A DNA stretch of 64,000 nucleotides from Gemmatimonadales bacterium. GTDB lineage: Bacteria; Gemmatimonadota; Gemmatimonadetes; Gemmatimonadales; GWC2-71-9. Shown here in pieces: positions 19,901 through 24,934 of this stretch (within the stretch, counting starts at the first letter, position 1; each line of letters begins with the position of its first letter). The translations under genes and the position numbers were made by a program. The notes beneath the pieces are model-generated. The model did not search any database, had not been told where the DNA came from, and was given only the letters and a program-made list of their open reading frames with translations. Location of the stretch: contig JAWKQM010000011.1 in the NCBI GenBank assembly GCA_041390145.1, positions 1 through 64,000 on the forward strand, in the 5' to 3' direction.

Positions 19901-20220
19901 CGGCAGCCGCAGCCTCCAAGCTCGCCGTCATACAGCAGCCGTCGACGTCGGCAGCGAGTGGGGCGGCCTTTGCGCAGCAACCGACGGTGCAAGTCCAGGA
20001 TGCGGCAGGGAACCCGGTGGCCGAGTCGGGAACCGTGGTGACGGCGTCGATCGCGAGTGGAGGAGGGACGCTGGGCGGTACCCCACCGCCACGACGGGCG
20101 CAGGCGGGCTCGCGACATTCACGAACCTGTCCATCACGCCGGTACAGTGGGCGCGCGGACACTGCAGTTTACGAGCGTGCCGGTGCAGGACGGCGGCGAC
20201 GTCGGGGAGCATCAATCTGA
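16972..20220 (+). CDS. Ig-like repeat protein, fourth and longest open segment
   Basis: 1,082 residues, in register from the first codon to about 20085. It covers about ten domains and the greatest variety of subtypes: QQPSA type, GNAQTAAAGT type with SWTLGTTAGPNTLTATAAP, an AITTSPTAGQSGIAVTPQPV type, and a VEVRDGAGNRVTTATTSITV type with SLNRTGIGYTLTA. The more diverged subtypes lie towards the C-terminus and carry no frameshifts here, unlike the near-identical repeats upstream. After about 20085 (GGTLGGT) the frame is lost for 170 nt and resumes at 20256. Confidence 0.7.
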   Translation: MNTSAGGLATFAGLSISGTVGTRTLQFSSGALTPDTSTAITITAGAPTQMAISTGNAQLAAAGSAVTTAPAVVIRDASNNPVSGVSVTFAVASGGGSVVPATAVTTNASGIATATSWTLGTVAGANSLTATAAPVGITPNPVTFTATGTPGPASQLVIVQQPSATAASGAAFAQQPTVQVRDALGNAVPGIIPVTVAIATGGGTLGGTATVNTDGAGLATFAGLSITGTVGARTLRFTSGALTPDTSTVVTITAGAPTQMTVSAGNAQTAAAGTSVTTPPAVLVRDASNNPVSGVLVTFAAATGGGSALPVAAVATNASGIAAASSWTLGTTAGPNTLTATAAPGGITTNPITFTATGTPGAATALAITTSPTAGQSGIAVTPQPVVRLVDAYGNAVLTNGVLVTATLATGSGTLTNATATTTSGVATFAGLTVTGTAGTVSLRFDATGLTGVTTATFPITAGTPTTLAFSVQPVTTAAGAAIPAPQVEVRDGAGNRVTTATTSITVALGNNPGTSALSGTATVSAVAGVASFPGLSLNRTGIGYTLTANGGALPQQTSAAFNITPGAPAAVAFVAQPTTVIAGSSIAPAVTVEVLDGLGNRVTTSTASVTVAIGTNAGSGTLSGTLSQNAVAGLATFSNLSIDKVGVGYTLAATAGALAGPVSSAFTVSPGAASALAITSMPTTGSSGAALTPAAVIRLVDANGNTVPTTGTPVTALLNSGAGSLGGTTAANTTSGLATFSNLILTGAAGPYTINFSSTGLSPIVSGPITLGAGAATTIAANSTPADSGTVGTAVTPLPSVLVTDGGGNPVSGVAVTFAVTAGNGSITGGATTTNGSGVATVGSWTRDVVAGADTLTATAAGLAGSPVRFTTTGVAGAASSVSAVSLTSQSATVGTAVGAPPSVVVRDAGSNPVANVPVSFAVTAGGGSVVGAAATTNASGIATLTSWTLGTVAGTNTVTATVGALAPVPFNATGTAAAASKLAVIQQPSTSAASGAAFAQQPTVQVQDAAGNPVAESGTVVTASIASGGGTLGGTPPPRRAQAGSRHSRTCPSRRYSGRADTAVYERAGAGRRRRRGASI

Positions 20221-20255
20221 CGGTCGGCGCGGCCAACACGATCGAGTCCAACTCG

Positions 20256-20858
20256 GTGAGCACGCAAAGTGACACCGTGGGCCTCCCGGTAGCGGCACCA
20301 CCGTCCGTCAAGGTGACCGACACGGGCGGCAATCCCGTGGCAGGGGTATCGGTCACATTTACGATCACGGGTGGCGGCGGGAGTATCGTCCCCATATCAA
20401 CGTCGCCGGTCGTGACAGACGCCGGTGGAATCGCGACGCTGACTTCGTGGACCTTGGGCACGGCCACGGGGACGAACACGGTGACGGCGACGGCCGCGGG
20501 CCTGGCCGGCAGCCCGGTGCTCTTCACGGCGACTGGGACGGCGGGGCCGGCGACCAAACTGGTAATCGCACAGCAGCCGTCGACCACCGCGAGCACCGGC
20601 GTGCCATTTCTCCAGCAACCGGCCATCCAGCTGCAGGACGCCTTTAGCAACCCGGTGCCTCAGTCCGGGACCATCGTGACCGCAGCGATCTTCTCCGGGA
20701 CGGGAACGCTCGGTGGGACCTCGCTGACAGCTTCCACTGACGCCAATGGCCTCGCATCGTTTGCCGACCTCTCGATCACTGGCAGTGGGGACCACACCCT
20801 CCAGTTCACATCGGGGGGCCTCACGGCCGCGACGAGTACCACAATCACCCTACCGTGA
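20256..20858 (+). CDS. Ig-like repeat protein, C-terminal open segment
   Basis: 200 residues, beginning inside a domain (STQSDTVGLPVAAPPSVKVTD) and covering about two Ig-like domains. It terminates at TGA 20856-20858 after TAATSTTITLP. This appears to be the natural C-terminus: the last domain is complete and tRNA-Leu with its own promoter follows. There is no LPXTG, PEP-CTERM or type IX secretion tail, so attachment must rely on the N-terminal lipid. Confidence 0.65.
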   Translation: MSTQSDTVGLPVAAPPSVKVTDTGGNPVAGVSVTFTITGGGGSIVPISTSPVVTDAGGIATLTSWTLGTATGTNTVTATAAGLAGSPVLFTATGTAGPATKLVIAQQPSTTASTGVPFLQQPAIQLQDAFSNPVPQSGTIVTAAIFSGTGTLGGTSLTASTDANGLASFADLSITGSGDHTLQFTSGGLTAATSTTITLP

Positions 20859-20938
20859 CCGAAGGTCGGATTGACGAGTTCGGTGCATGGGTTGCTAAGA
20901 ACTGGAATCACAGGCACTTGGATCTGGCATTTCCCGAC

Positions 20939-20967
20939 TTGACCCACCCCGAACGGGGCGGTATTAT
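20939..20967 (+). promoter_or_regulatory. Promoter of tRNA-Leu
   Basis: TTGACC (20939-20944), a 17-nt spacer and TATTAT (20962-20967) form a near-consensus sigma-70 promoter. The mature tRNA starts at 20979, so the 5' leader is only a few nucleotides. The spacer itself contains a CCCC-GAAC-GGGG inverted repeat. Confidence 0.8.
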
Positions 20968-20978
20968 CCCCGCCGCCT

Positions 20979-21060
20979 GCCCTGGTGGTGAAACTGGTAG
21001 ACACGCTATCTTGAGGGGGTAGTGCCGAAAGGCGTCGCGGTTCGAATCCGCGCCAGGGCA
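20979..21060 (+). tRNA. tRNA-Leu (anticodon GAG)
   Basis: 82 nt. The acceptor stem pairs GCCCTGG (20979-20985) with CCAGGGC (21053-21059), discriminator A at 21060. The D loop contains AAACTGGTAGA. The anticodon stem CTATC/GGTAG encloses loop TTGAGGG with anticodon GAG. A long class-II variable arm (TGCCGAAAGGCGT) confirms leucine type. The T arm is CGCGG-TTCGAAT-CCGCG. The 3' CCA is not encoded. Confidence 0.95.
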
Positions 21061-21068
21061 TACAGACC

Positions 21069-21097
21069 GGGGCGCACAGATGTGCGCCCCTTTGTTT
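21069..21097 (+). terminator. Intrinsic terminator after tRNA-Leu
   Basis: A 9-bp perfect stem (21069-21077 with 21082-21090), loop AGAT, then TTTGTTT. It lies between tRNA-Leu and tRNA-Thr, so the two tRNAs are probably transcribed largely independently. Confidence 0.9.
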
Positions 21098-21106
21098 CAC
21101 AGATCG

Positions 21107-21179
21107 GCCACTGTAGCTCAGTCGGTAGAGCACCGCATTCGTAATGCGGGGGTCATCGGTTCGAATCCGATCAGTGGCT
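21107..21179 (+). tRNA. tRNA-Thr (anticodon CGT)
   Basis: 73 nt. The acceptor stem GCCACTG (21107-21113) pairs with CAGTGGC (21172-21178), with T as discriminator. D arm TAGCTCAGTCGGTAGAGCA, anticodon stem CCGCA/TGCGG with loop TTCGTAA (anticodon CGT), T arm ATCGG-TTCGAAT-CCGAT. CCA is not encoded. It starts only 10 nt after the previous terminator's T-run. Confidence 0.95.
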
Positions 21180-21188
21180 CTCTCACCT

Positions 21189-21220
21189 GCGCCGTCCCTT
21201 CCGGGCGGCGCTCGTGTTTT
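21189..21220 (+). terminator. Terminator after tRNA-Thr
   Basis: GCGCCG (21189-21194) pairs with CGGCGC (21206-21211), with inner G-C pairs around a TTCC loop, followed by TCGTGTTTT. It lies 10 nt after the tRNA. Confidence 0.75.
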
Positions 21221-21286
21221 CCGGGCGATCGCCCCGGAATTCGCTACCTTTCGCCGCATGCCTTCCCACCCGCGAAGGGACTCCCG

Positions 21287-21886
21287 ATGACGAAGCGATT
21301 CCTGCTGGGCGCCGTCCTCGCGATCGTGGCGGCCCATCTGCTCGATGGCTGGGCCTATGCCCACCTCGCCATGCCGAAATTCGCCAACACCGACCTCGGT
21401 CGCCTCTTCCGCATCGAGGGGTTCCTGCCGACCTGGTGCTTCGTCGGCGCGGCACTCGTCCTTCACGACTGGCCCAGGCGGATCGTCGAGGGGACGGGTG
21501 CGGTGTTCCGGCGGGGGCTGCTGGTGGTGGGGTCGGCAATGCTGGGTGGGGGGCTCGCCGAATTGACGAAGATCCTCGTCCGGCGCCAGCGACCCGCCGC
21601 GGGGGCTGGCGAGTATCTCTTTCGGGCGTGGAGCGACCGACCCTTCAGCACGTCGGGCCTGGGCATGGCGAGCAGCCACGCCGGCGTGGCGTTTGGCGCG
21701 CTGGCCATGCTCGGCCTGCTCTTTCCCCGCACGCGACCGGTCTGCTACCTGTTGGCCGCTGCCTGCGCGCTCAGCCGCGTGCTGGCCGGCGCGCATTTCC
21801 TGAGCGACGTGACCGCCGGAGCGGTCCTCGGCATCGTCGCGGCGGGCCTGCTGTGGCGCCGCTTTCCGTCGCCGGCTACCCCTTGA
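21287..21886 (+). CDS. PAP2-family membrane phosphatase
   Basis: 199 residues. PAP2 enzymes dephosphorylate lipid phosphates such as undecaprenyl pyrophosphate or phosphatidate at the outer face of the inner membrane. The tripartite active site is present: KILVRRQRP (KxxxxxxRP), SSHAG (variant of PSGH with Ser in place of Pro), and SRVLAGAHFLSD (SRxxxxxHxxxD). Several hydrophobic helices frame these motifs. ATG 21287 has a GAAGGGA-like ribosome-binding site; upstream in-frame codons run through the tRNA-Thr gene and cannot be coding. A GCTACCTTTCG element (about 21243-21253) lies 35 nt before the start. The 3' end overlaps the convergent DUF885 gene by 11 nt. Confidence 0.85.
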   Translation: MTKRFLLGAVLAIVAAHLLDGWAYAHLAMPKFANTDLGRLFRIEGFLPTWCFVGAALVLHDWPRRIVEGTGAVFRRGLLVVGSAMLGGGLAELTKILVRRQRPAAGAGEYLFRAWSDRPFSTSGLGMASSHAGVAFGALAMLGLLFPRTRPVCYLLAAACALSRVLAGAHFLSDVTAGAVLGIVAAGLLWRRFPSPATP

Positions 21887-23819
21887 GGAAGTCCTCCCGG
21901 AAGTAGCCGGTCGGAATCGTTCCCATGCCCATGAACTTCTCGTGGAACGCCTTCAGGTCGAAGGCCGTGCCCTGCTTCTGCTCGGTCGCAGCACGCAGGT
22001 CCTGGATGTTGTGCTTGCCGAGGTTGTAGGTGATGGCCTGCGTCGGCCACTTGGAATAGCGGTAGATGGCCCGGTTGGCCGTGTCGAACGCCGCCTTGGC
22101 AACCGGATCCCTGGCCTGCCCGGCCCGCGCATCGGGGAAGAAGTCCACGTGCGCCGCGAAGTAGTCCACCGCCTCGTCAAAGGTCATCCGGCCGGTGTGG
22201 ATGCCGACGTCCACCCGGACACGGACGGCGCGCATCAACTGCCCCTGCAGCATGTAGAGGTACTCCCCCGGCTCGTAGAAGCCATACGCGCGCCCGGCTG
22301 ACGCCTCGGCCATCAGCTCCTCGGCGTAGAGCGCCCACCCCTCCGCCGACATCGAGTCCTCCCACATCGAGAACGAGTCCTCCACGGCGCCAGGCGTCAG
22401 CCAGCGGATATCGGTGATCTCCGCCGCGTGCTGGGTCATGTACTTGTAGTCCCAGTCGTGCCCGGGAAACCCCTCATGAATGGCCGTGGTCGCCACCGAG
22501 CTCCGGTTGTTGAGCTTGAGCGCGCCCGGGTCATTGTCGGTCGGAGTCAGGTAGAAGCGGCCGACACCGGTGGTCTTGAAGGGCGGGGCGGGGTAGTACG
22601 ACGCATCCGTGGTGCTCCGAAGGACCGGCGGGGTTTCGGTCACGACCAGTTGGTAGTCCGCCGGGATGTCGAACATCTGCTGCTGCCGCCCGTACGCCAC
22701 CGCGCGCACCCCCGTCTCCCGGTACCAGTCGAAGAGCTCCGTGTCGTTCTTCGGCGAGTCCTTCGCGAGGTAGTCCATGACGGCACGGACGCTGGCGCGC
22801 TGTTCCGCATCGGAGCCGAACGCGAGGCCAAGGCCGGAGTCCTTCGACACCTCCTGCGCCACCCGATAGATCTTCGCCTCGTACTCCTCCACCTGCTTGG
22901 CGCCGTATTCATACAGCTCAGCGGGTGTGCGCGTGTCGCGCAGGCAATTCGTGACGCGCCAGGCGTATTCCTCTTCTCCCACGGCGTAGCGGTCGATCGT
23001 CTCGTTCAGGTCGTAGGTCTCGGCCATGAAGGTAGCCAGCCCCGCGTACGCCGCACCGGCGGCCGCGCCGGCGGTCTTGAGCTGGTCGACTGTCGTGGCC
23101 GCGAACGGACGGTCACCGATATACTCGGCGGCGAGGCCCGGCAGCGTGGTGGTGAAGTAGTCCACGTTGGCCTTCGCGCCGGCAATCCCGTCGCGAGCCA
23201 CCAGGCGCCGGTCGGGGATGTTGCCCGCCGCCTTGCCGGCCAGGAGATTCTCCCTGGCCACATTGACGTAGGCAGGAACCGCCCCCACCCTCGCCACCAC
23301 CAGGGCCCACTCTTGCTCGGTGCCGAGCAGGCCGTTGCCGACGTCCGTCATCCCCTGGATCTGCCAGTCGATGCCGCGGAACGGCTCGGCGACGTAGGTG
23401 TCGACGCATCGCTCCTGATATCGGCGCTCCGCCAGCTGATGCACCATGTACCCGGCCTGGGCCTGCACGACGGCGTGGTCGATGCGGGACTGGGAGGTCA
23501 GGGTGTCGACCGGAATCGTCGCCAGGGCGGTCAGCACTGACTGGAGGAACGTCACCTCGTTGCCGAGCGCCGTCGGGCTGAAGTCCCGAAGCCGTCCGTT
23601 GACCGGCGTCAGGGTGGCCGAGTAGCCATCGCCGCCCAAGTAGGTGCAGGTGACCGGGTTGAGCTCGAGCGTCGTCAGGAAGTACCGCTCCCGCACCGCG
23701 ACGAAATCGGCGTCTTCGGCGGCGGAGGGAGCATCGGGGCGACAGGCTGAGAGGGCGCGCAGGGCGCCGAGGGCGGCAACGCCGCCGACGGTGCGATGGA
23801 CGAAGGAACGGCGATCCAT
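21876..23819 (-). CDS. DUF885-family putative metallo-carboxypeptidase, Tat-type lipoprotein
   Basis: 647 residues. The start MDRRSFVHRTVGGVAALG carries a twin-arginine motif (RRSF) followed by a hydrophobic stretch and ALSAC, suggesting Tat export of a lipoprotein. ATG 23819 is preceded by CCGGAGAC. The body matches DUF885, a family with a HExxH-like zinc motif, here HEGFPGHDWDYKY (about residues 440-452), followed by SAEGWALYAEELM with a further candidate ligand Glu. Family members are predicted carboxypeptidases, but substrates are mostly unknown. The reading frame extends upstream through the tRNA-Pro region, which is clearly not coding. A TATGTTG-like element lies about 36 nt upstream. 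Confidence 0.85.
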   Translation of the reverse strand: MDRRSFVHRTVGGVAALGALRALSACRPDAPSAAEDADFVAVRERYFLTTLELNPVTCTYLGGDGYSATLTPVNGRLRDFSPTALGNEVTFLQSVLTALATIPVDTLTSQSRIDHAVVQAQAGYMVHQLAERRYQERCVDTYVAEPFRGIDWQIQGMTDVGNGLLGTEQEWALVVARVGAVPAYVNVARENLLAGKAAGNIPDRRLVARDGIAGAKANVDYFTTTLPGLAAEYIGDRPFAATTVDQLKTAGAAAGAAYAGLATFMAETYDLNETIDRYAVGEEEYAWRVTNCLRDTRTPAELYEYGAKQVEEYEAKIYRVAQEVSKDSGLGLAFGSDAEQRASVRAVMDYLAKDSPKNDTELFDWYRETGVRAVAYGRQQQMFDIPADYQLVVTETPPVLRSTTDASYYPAPPFKTTGVGRFYLTPTDNDPGALKLNNRSSVATTAIHEGFPGHDWDYKYMTQHAAEITDIRWLTPGAVEDSFSMWEDSMSAEGWALYAEELMAEASAGRAYGFYEPGEYLYMLQGQLMRAVRVRVDVGIHTGRMTFDEAVDYFAAHVDFFPDARAGQARDPVAKAAFDTANRAIYRYSKWPTQAITYNLGKHNIQDLRAATEQKQGTAFDLKAFHEKFMGMGTIPTGYFREDFLKG

Positions 23820-23896
23820 GTCGTCTCCGGGGTGATTGCGTGGGGTCCTGCAACATAATCCGGCCTCAGCCCCTTCCCCAAGCCGCGGCGAGGGGC

Positions 23897-23904
23897 TACT
23901 TTTG
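23897..23904 (+). promoter_or_regulatory. TACTTTTG element ahead of tRNA-Pro
   Basis: TACTTTTG (TAnnTTTG form) ends 12 nt before the mature tRNA at 23917, a good distance for a -10/-7 element driving it. No clear -35 is seen. Confidence 0.45.
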
Positions 23905-23916
23905 GGCCTCGATTCA

Positions 23917-23990
23917 CGGGACGTAGCGCAGTCTGGTAGCGCACTGCAATGGGGTTGCAGGGGTCGCGGGTTCAAATCCCGCCGTCCCGA
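23917..23990 (+). tRNA. tRNA-Pro (anticodon GGG)
   Basis: 74 nt. The acceptor CGGGACG (23917-23923) pairs with CGTCCCG (23983-23989), discriminator A. The C1-G72 pair is characteristic of bacterial tRNA-Pro. Anticodon stem CTGCA/TGCAG encloses ATGGGGT with anticodon GGG. T arm GCGGG-TTCAAAT-CCCGC. CCA is not encoded. Confidence 0.95.
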
Positions 23991-23995
23991 TCATC

Positions 23996-24029
23996 AGCGG
24001 CCGGCCTTCGGGCCGGCCGCTCTGTTATT
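23996..24029 (+). terminator. Intrinsic terminator after tRNA-Pro
   Basis: An 11-bp perfect stem (23996-24006 with 24011-24021) is capped by a TTCG tetraloop and followed by CTGTTATT. It starts 6 nt after the tRNA. Confidence 0.85.
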
Positions 24030-24054
24030 ACCACCCTCGACCGAACTCCCGCCG

Positions 24055-24918
24055 ATGCCCAAAATCGCGCTCGCCACCTGTCTGGCGCTTCCCGACCTCG
24101 ATGAGGAGGACGCTCCCCTGGTCCCCGCCCTCGCCCGGCTCGGGATCGAGGGGGTCCCCCTGGTCTGGAACGATCCATCGATCGACTGGGCCGCGTACGA
24201 CATGGTGGCGGTCCGGACCACCTGGGACTATCCAAACAAGATTGCCGCCTTTCTCGAGTGGGCCGATCGTGTGGCCGCCGTGCGGACCCTCTGGAACCCC
24301 GCGCCGATGCTGCGCTGGAACACCGACAAGCGATATCTCAGGGAGCTCTCGGAACGCGGTGTGCCGATTGTGCCTACCCGCTGGTTCGAGCGCGGTACGA
24401 CGGCGGATCTCGCGGCGCTGGCGCGGGACGAAGGATGGGAGACGATCGTGCTCAAACCGGTGGTGTCGGCGGGCGCACGGCGGACCCGGCTGGCGGGCCC
24501 CGATGCGATGGGGGAGGGCCAGACGTTCCTGACCGAGCAGCTGACCCAGCGAGCAATGATGGCCCAGCCGTATGTGGCCGAGGTCTCTACCACCGGGGAG
24601 CTGTCGCTCCTCTACTTCAACGGGCGATTCAGCCACGCCGTGCGGAAGATTCCGGGGGTCGGGGACTTCCGGGTCCAGACCGAGCACGGCGGCAGGGTGC
24701 TTTCGGTGGAGCCGACGTCGGTGGAACTGGCCGCCGGCCAGCGGGTGCTCGATGCGCTCGGTGAGGAGACCTTGTACGCCCGGGTCGATCTCCTGCCGAC
24801 CGCCGATGGCGAACAGCGTCTGCTCGAGCTCGAAGTCACCGAGCCCTCGATGTTCCTCCGGTGGGACCCGGAGGCGCCGGCGCGCTTCGCCGCTGCCATC
24901 GCCGAGCGGCTGGGCTGA
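24055..24918 (+). CDS. ATP-grasp domain protein (RimK/DcsG-like)
   Basis: 287 residues. ATP-grasp enzymes ligate a carboxylate to an amine or thiol through an acyl-phosphate. Visible features are MPKIALATCLALPDLDEEDAP at the N-terminus, VAVRTTWDYPNK, a central VLKPVVSAGARRT lysine/Gly loop for ATP binding, MAQPYVAEV with STTGELSLLYFNGRFSHAV, and a C-terminal ARVDLLPTADGEQRLLELEVTEP that supplies the acidic metal ligands (D, E). This layout is that of the RimK-like branch that includes DcsG of D-cycloserine synthesis, but most members have no known substrate. It stands alone after the tRNA-Pro terminator and faces the DUF5916 gene tail to tail (16 nt apart). No exact reaction is claimed. Confidence 0.8.
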   Translation: MPKIALATCLALPDLDEEDAPLVPALARLGIEGVPLVWNDPSIDWAAYDMVAVRTTWDYPNKIAAFLEWADRVAAVRTLWNPAPMLRWNTDKRYLRELSERGVPIVPTRWFERGTTADLAALARDEGWETIVLKPVVSAGARRTRLAGPDAMGEGQTFLTEQLTQRAMMAQPYVAEVSTTGELSLLYFNGRFSHAVRKIPGVGDFRVQTEHGGRVLSVEPTSVELAAGQRVLDALGEETLYARVDLLPTADGEQRLLELEVTEPSMFLRWDPEAPARFAAAIAERLG

Positions 24919-24934
24919 GCCCGGCCAGCCGCAT

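Larger units (their letters stand above)
7780..20855 (+). repeat. Tandem ~310-nt repeats encoding Ig-like domains
   Basis: Units of roughly 103 codons recur about forty times. They share motifs such as GTGCGGGACGC(C/G)TC(G/C)GG, GGCGG(C/G)GGGACGCT(C/G)GG and CTGCAGTTCACCAG. Two main unit types alternate irregularly in the middle, with more diverged types at both ends. Near-identical neighbours make this a hotspot for recombination and for assembly collapse, so the true copy number may differ. Confidence 0.8.
7648..20858 (+). pseudogene. Giant Ig-like repeat surface lipoprotein, one gene interrupted by many frameshifts
   Basis: From TTG 7648 to the TGA ending at 20858, about 13.2 kb encodes one continuous series of Ig-like (invasin/Big_1-like) domains, but the frame changes many times. 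The N-terminus (RPLVWPVVLAAAAVTC) is a lipoprotein signal with Cys as lipidation site. Around forty domains of about 103 residues follow, and the chain ends TSTTITLP at a domain boundary with no sorting or anchor domain. Intact, it would be about 4,400 residues, presumably a stalk-like surface protein for adhesion. Clean stretches (7648-9264, about 13275-15483, about 15820-16455, 16972-20085, 20256-20858) alternate with error-dense ones. Because single-copy genes nearby are intact, unpolished sequence in repeats is a better explanation than decay. See the separate entries for each open stretch. Confidence 0.75.

Noticed and set aside
7780..20855. CRISPR array or mobile element as explanation of the tandem repeats
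   Set aside because: The unit is about 310 nt, codes for protein domains, and has no spacer/repeat structure, transposase or terminal inverted repeats.
23836..24054. N-terminal extension of the ATP-grasp protein
   Set aside because: The extended frame crosses tRNA-Pro and its terminator; the ATG at 24055 begins family similarity.
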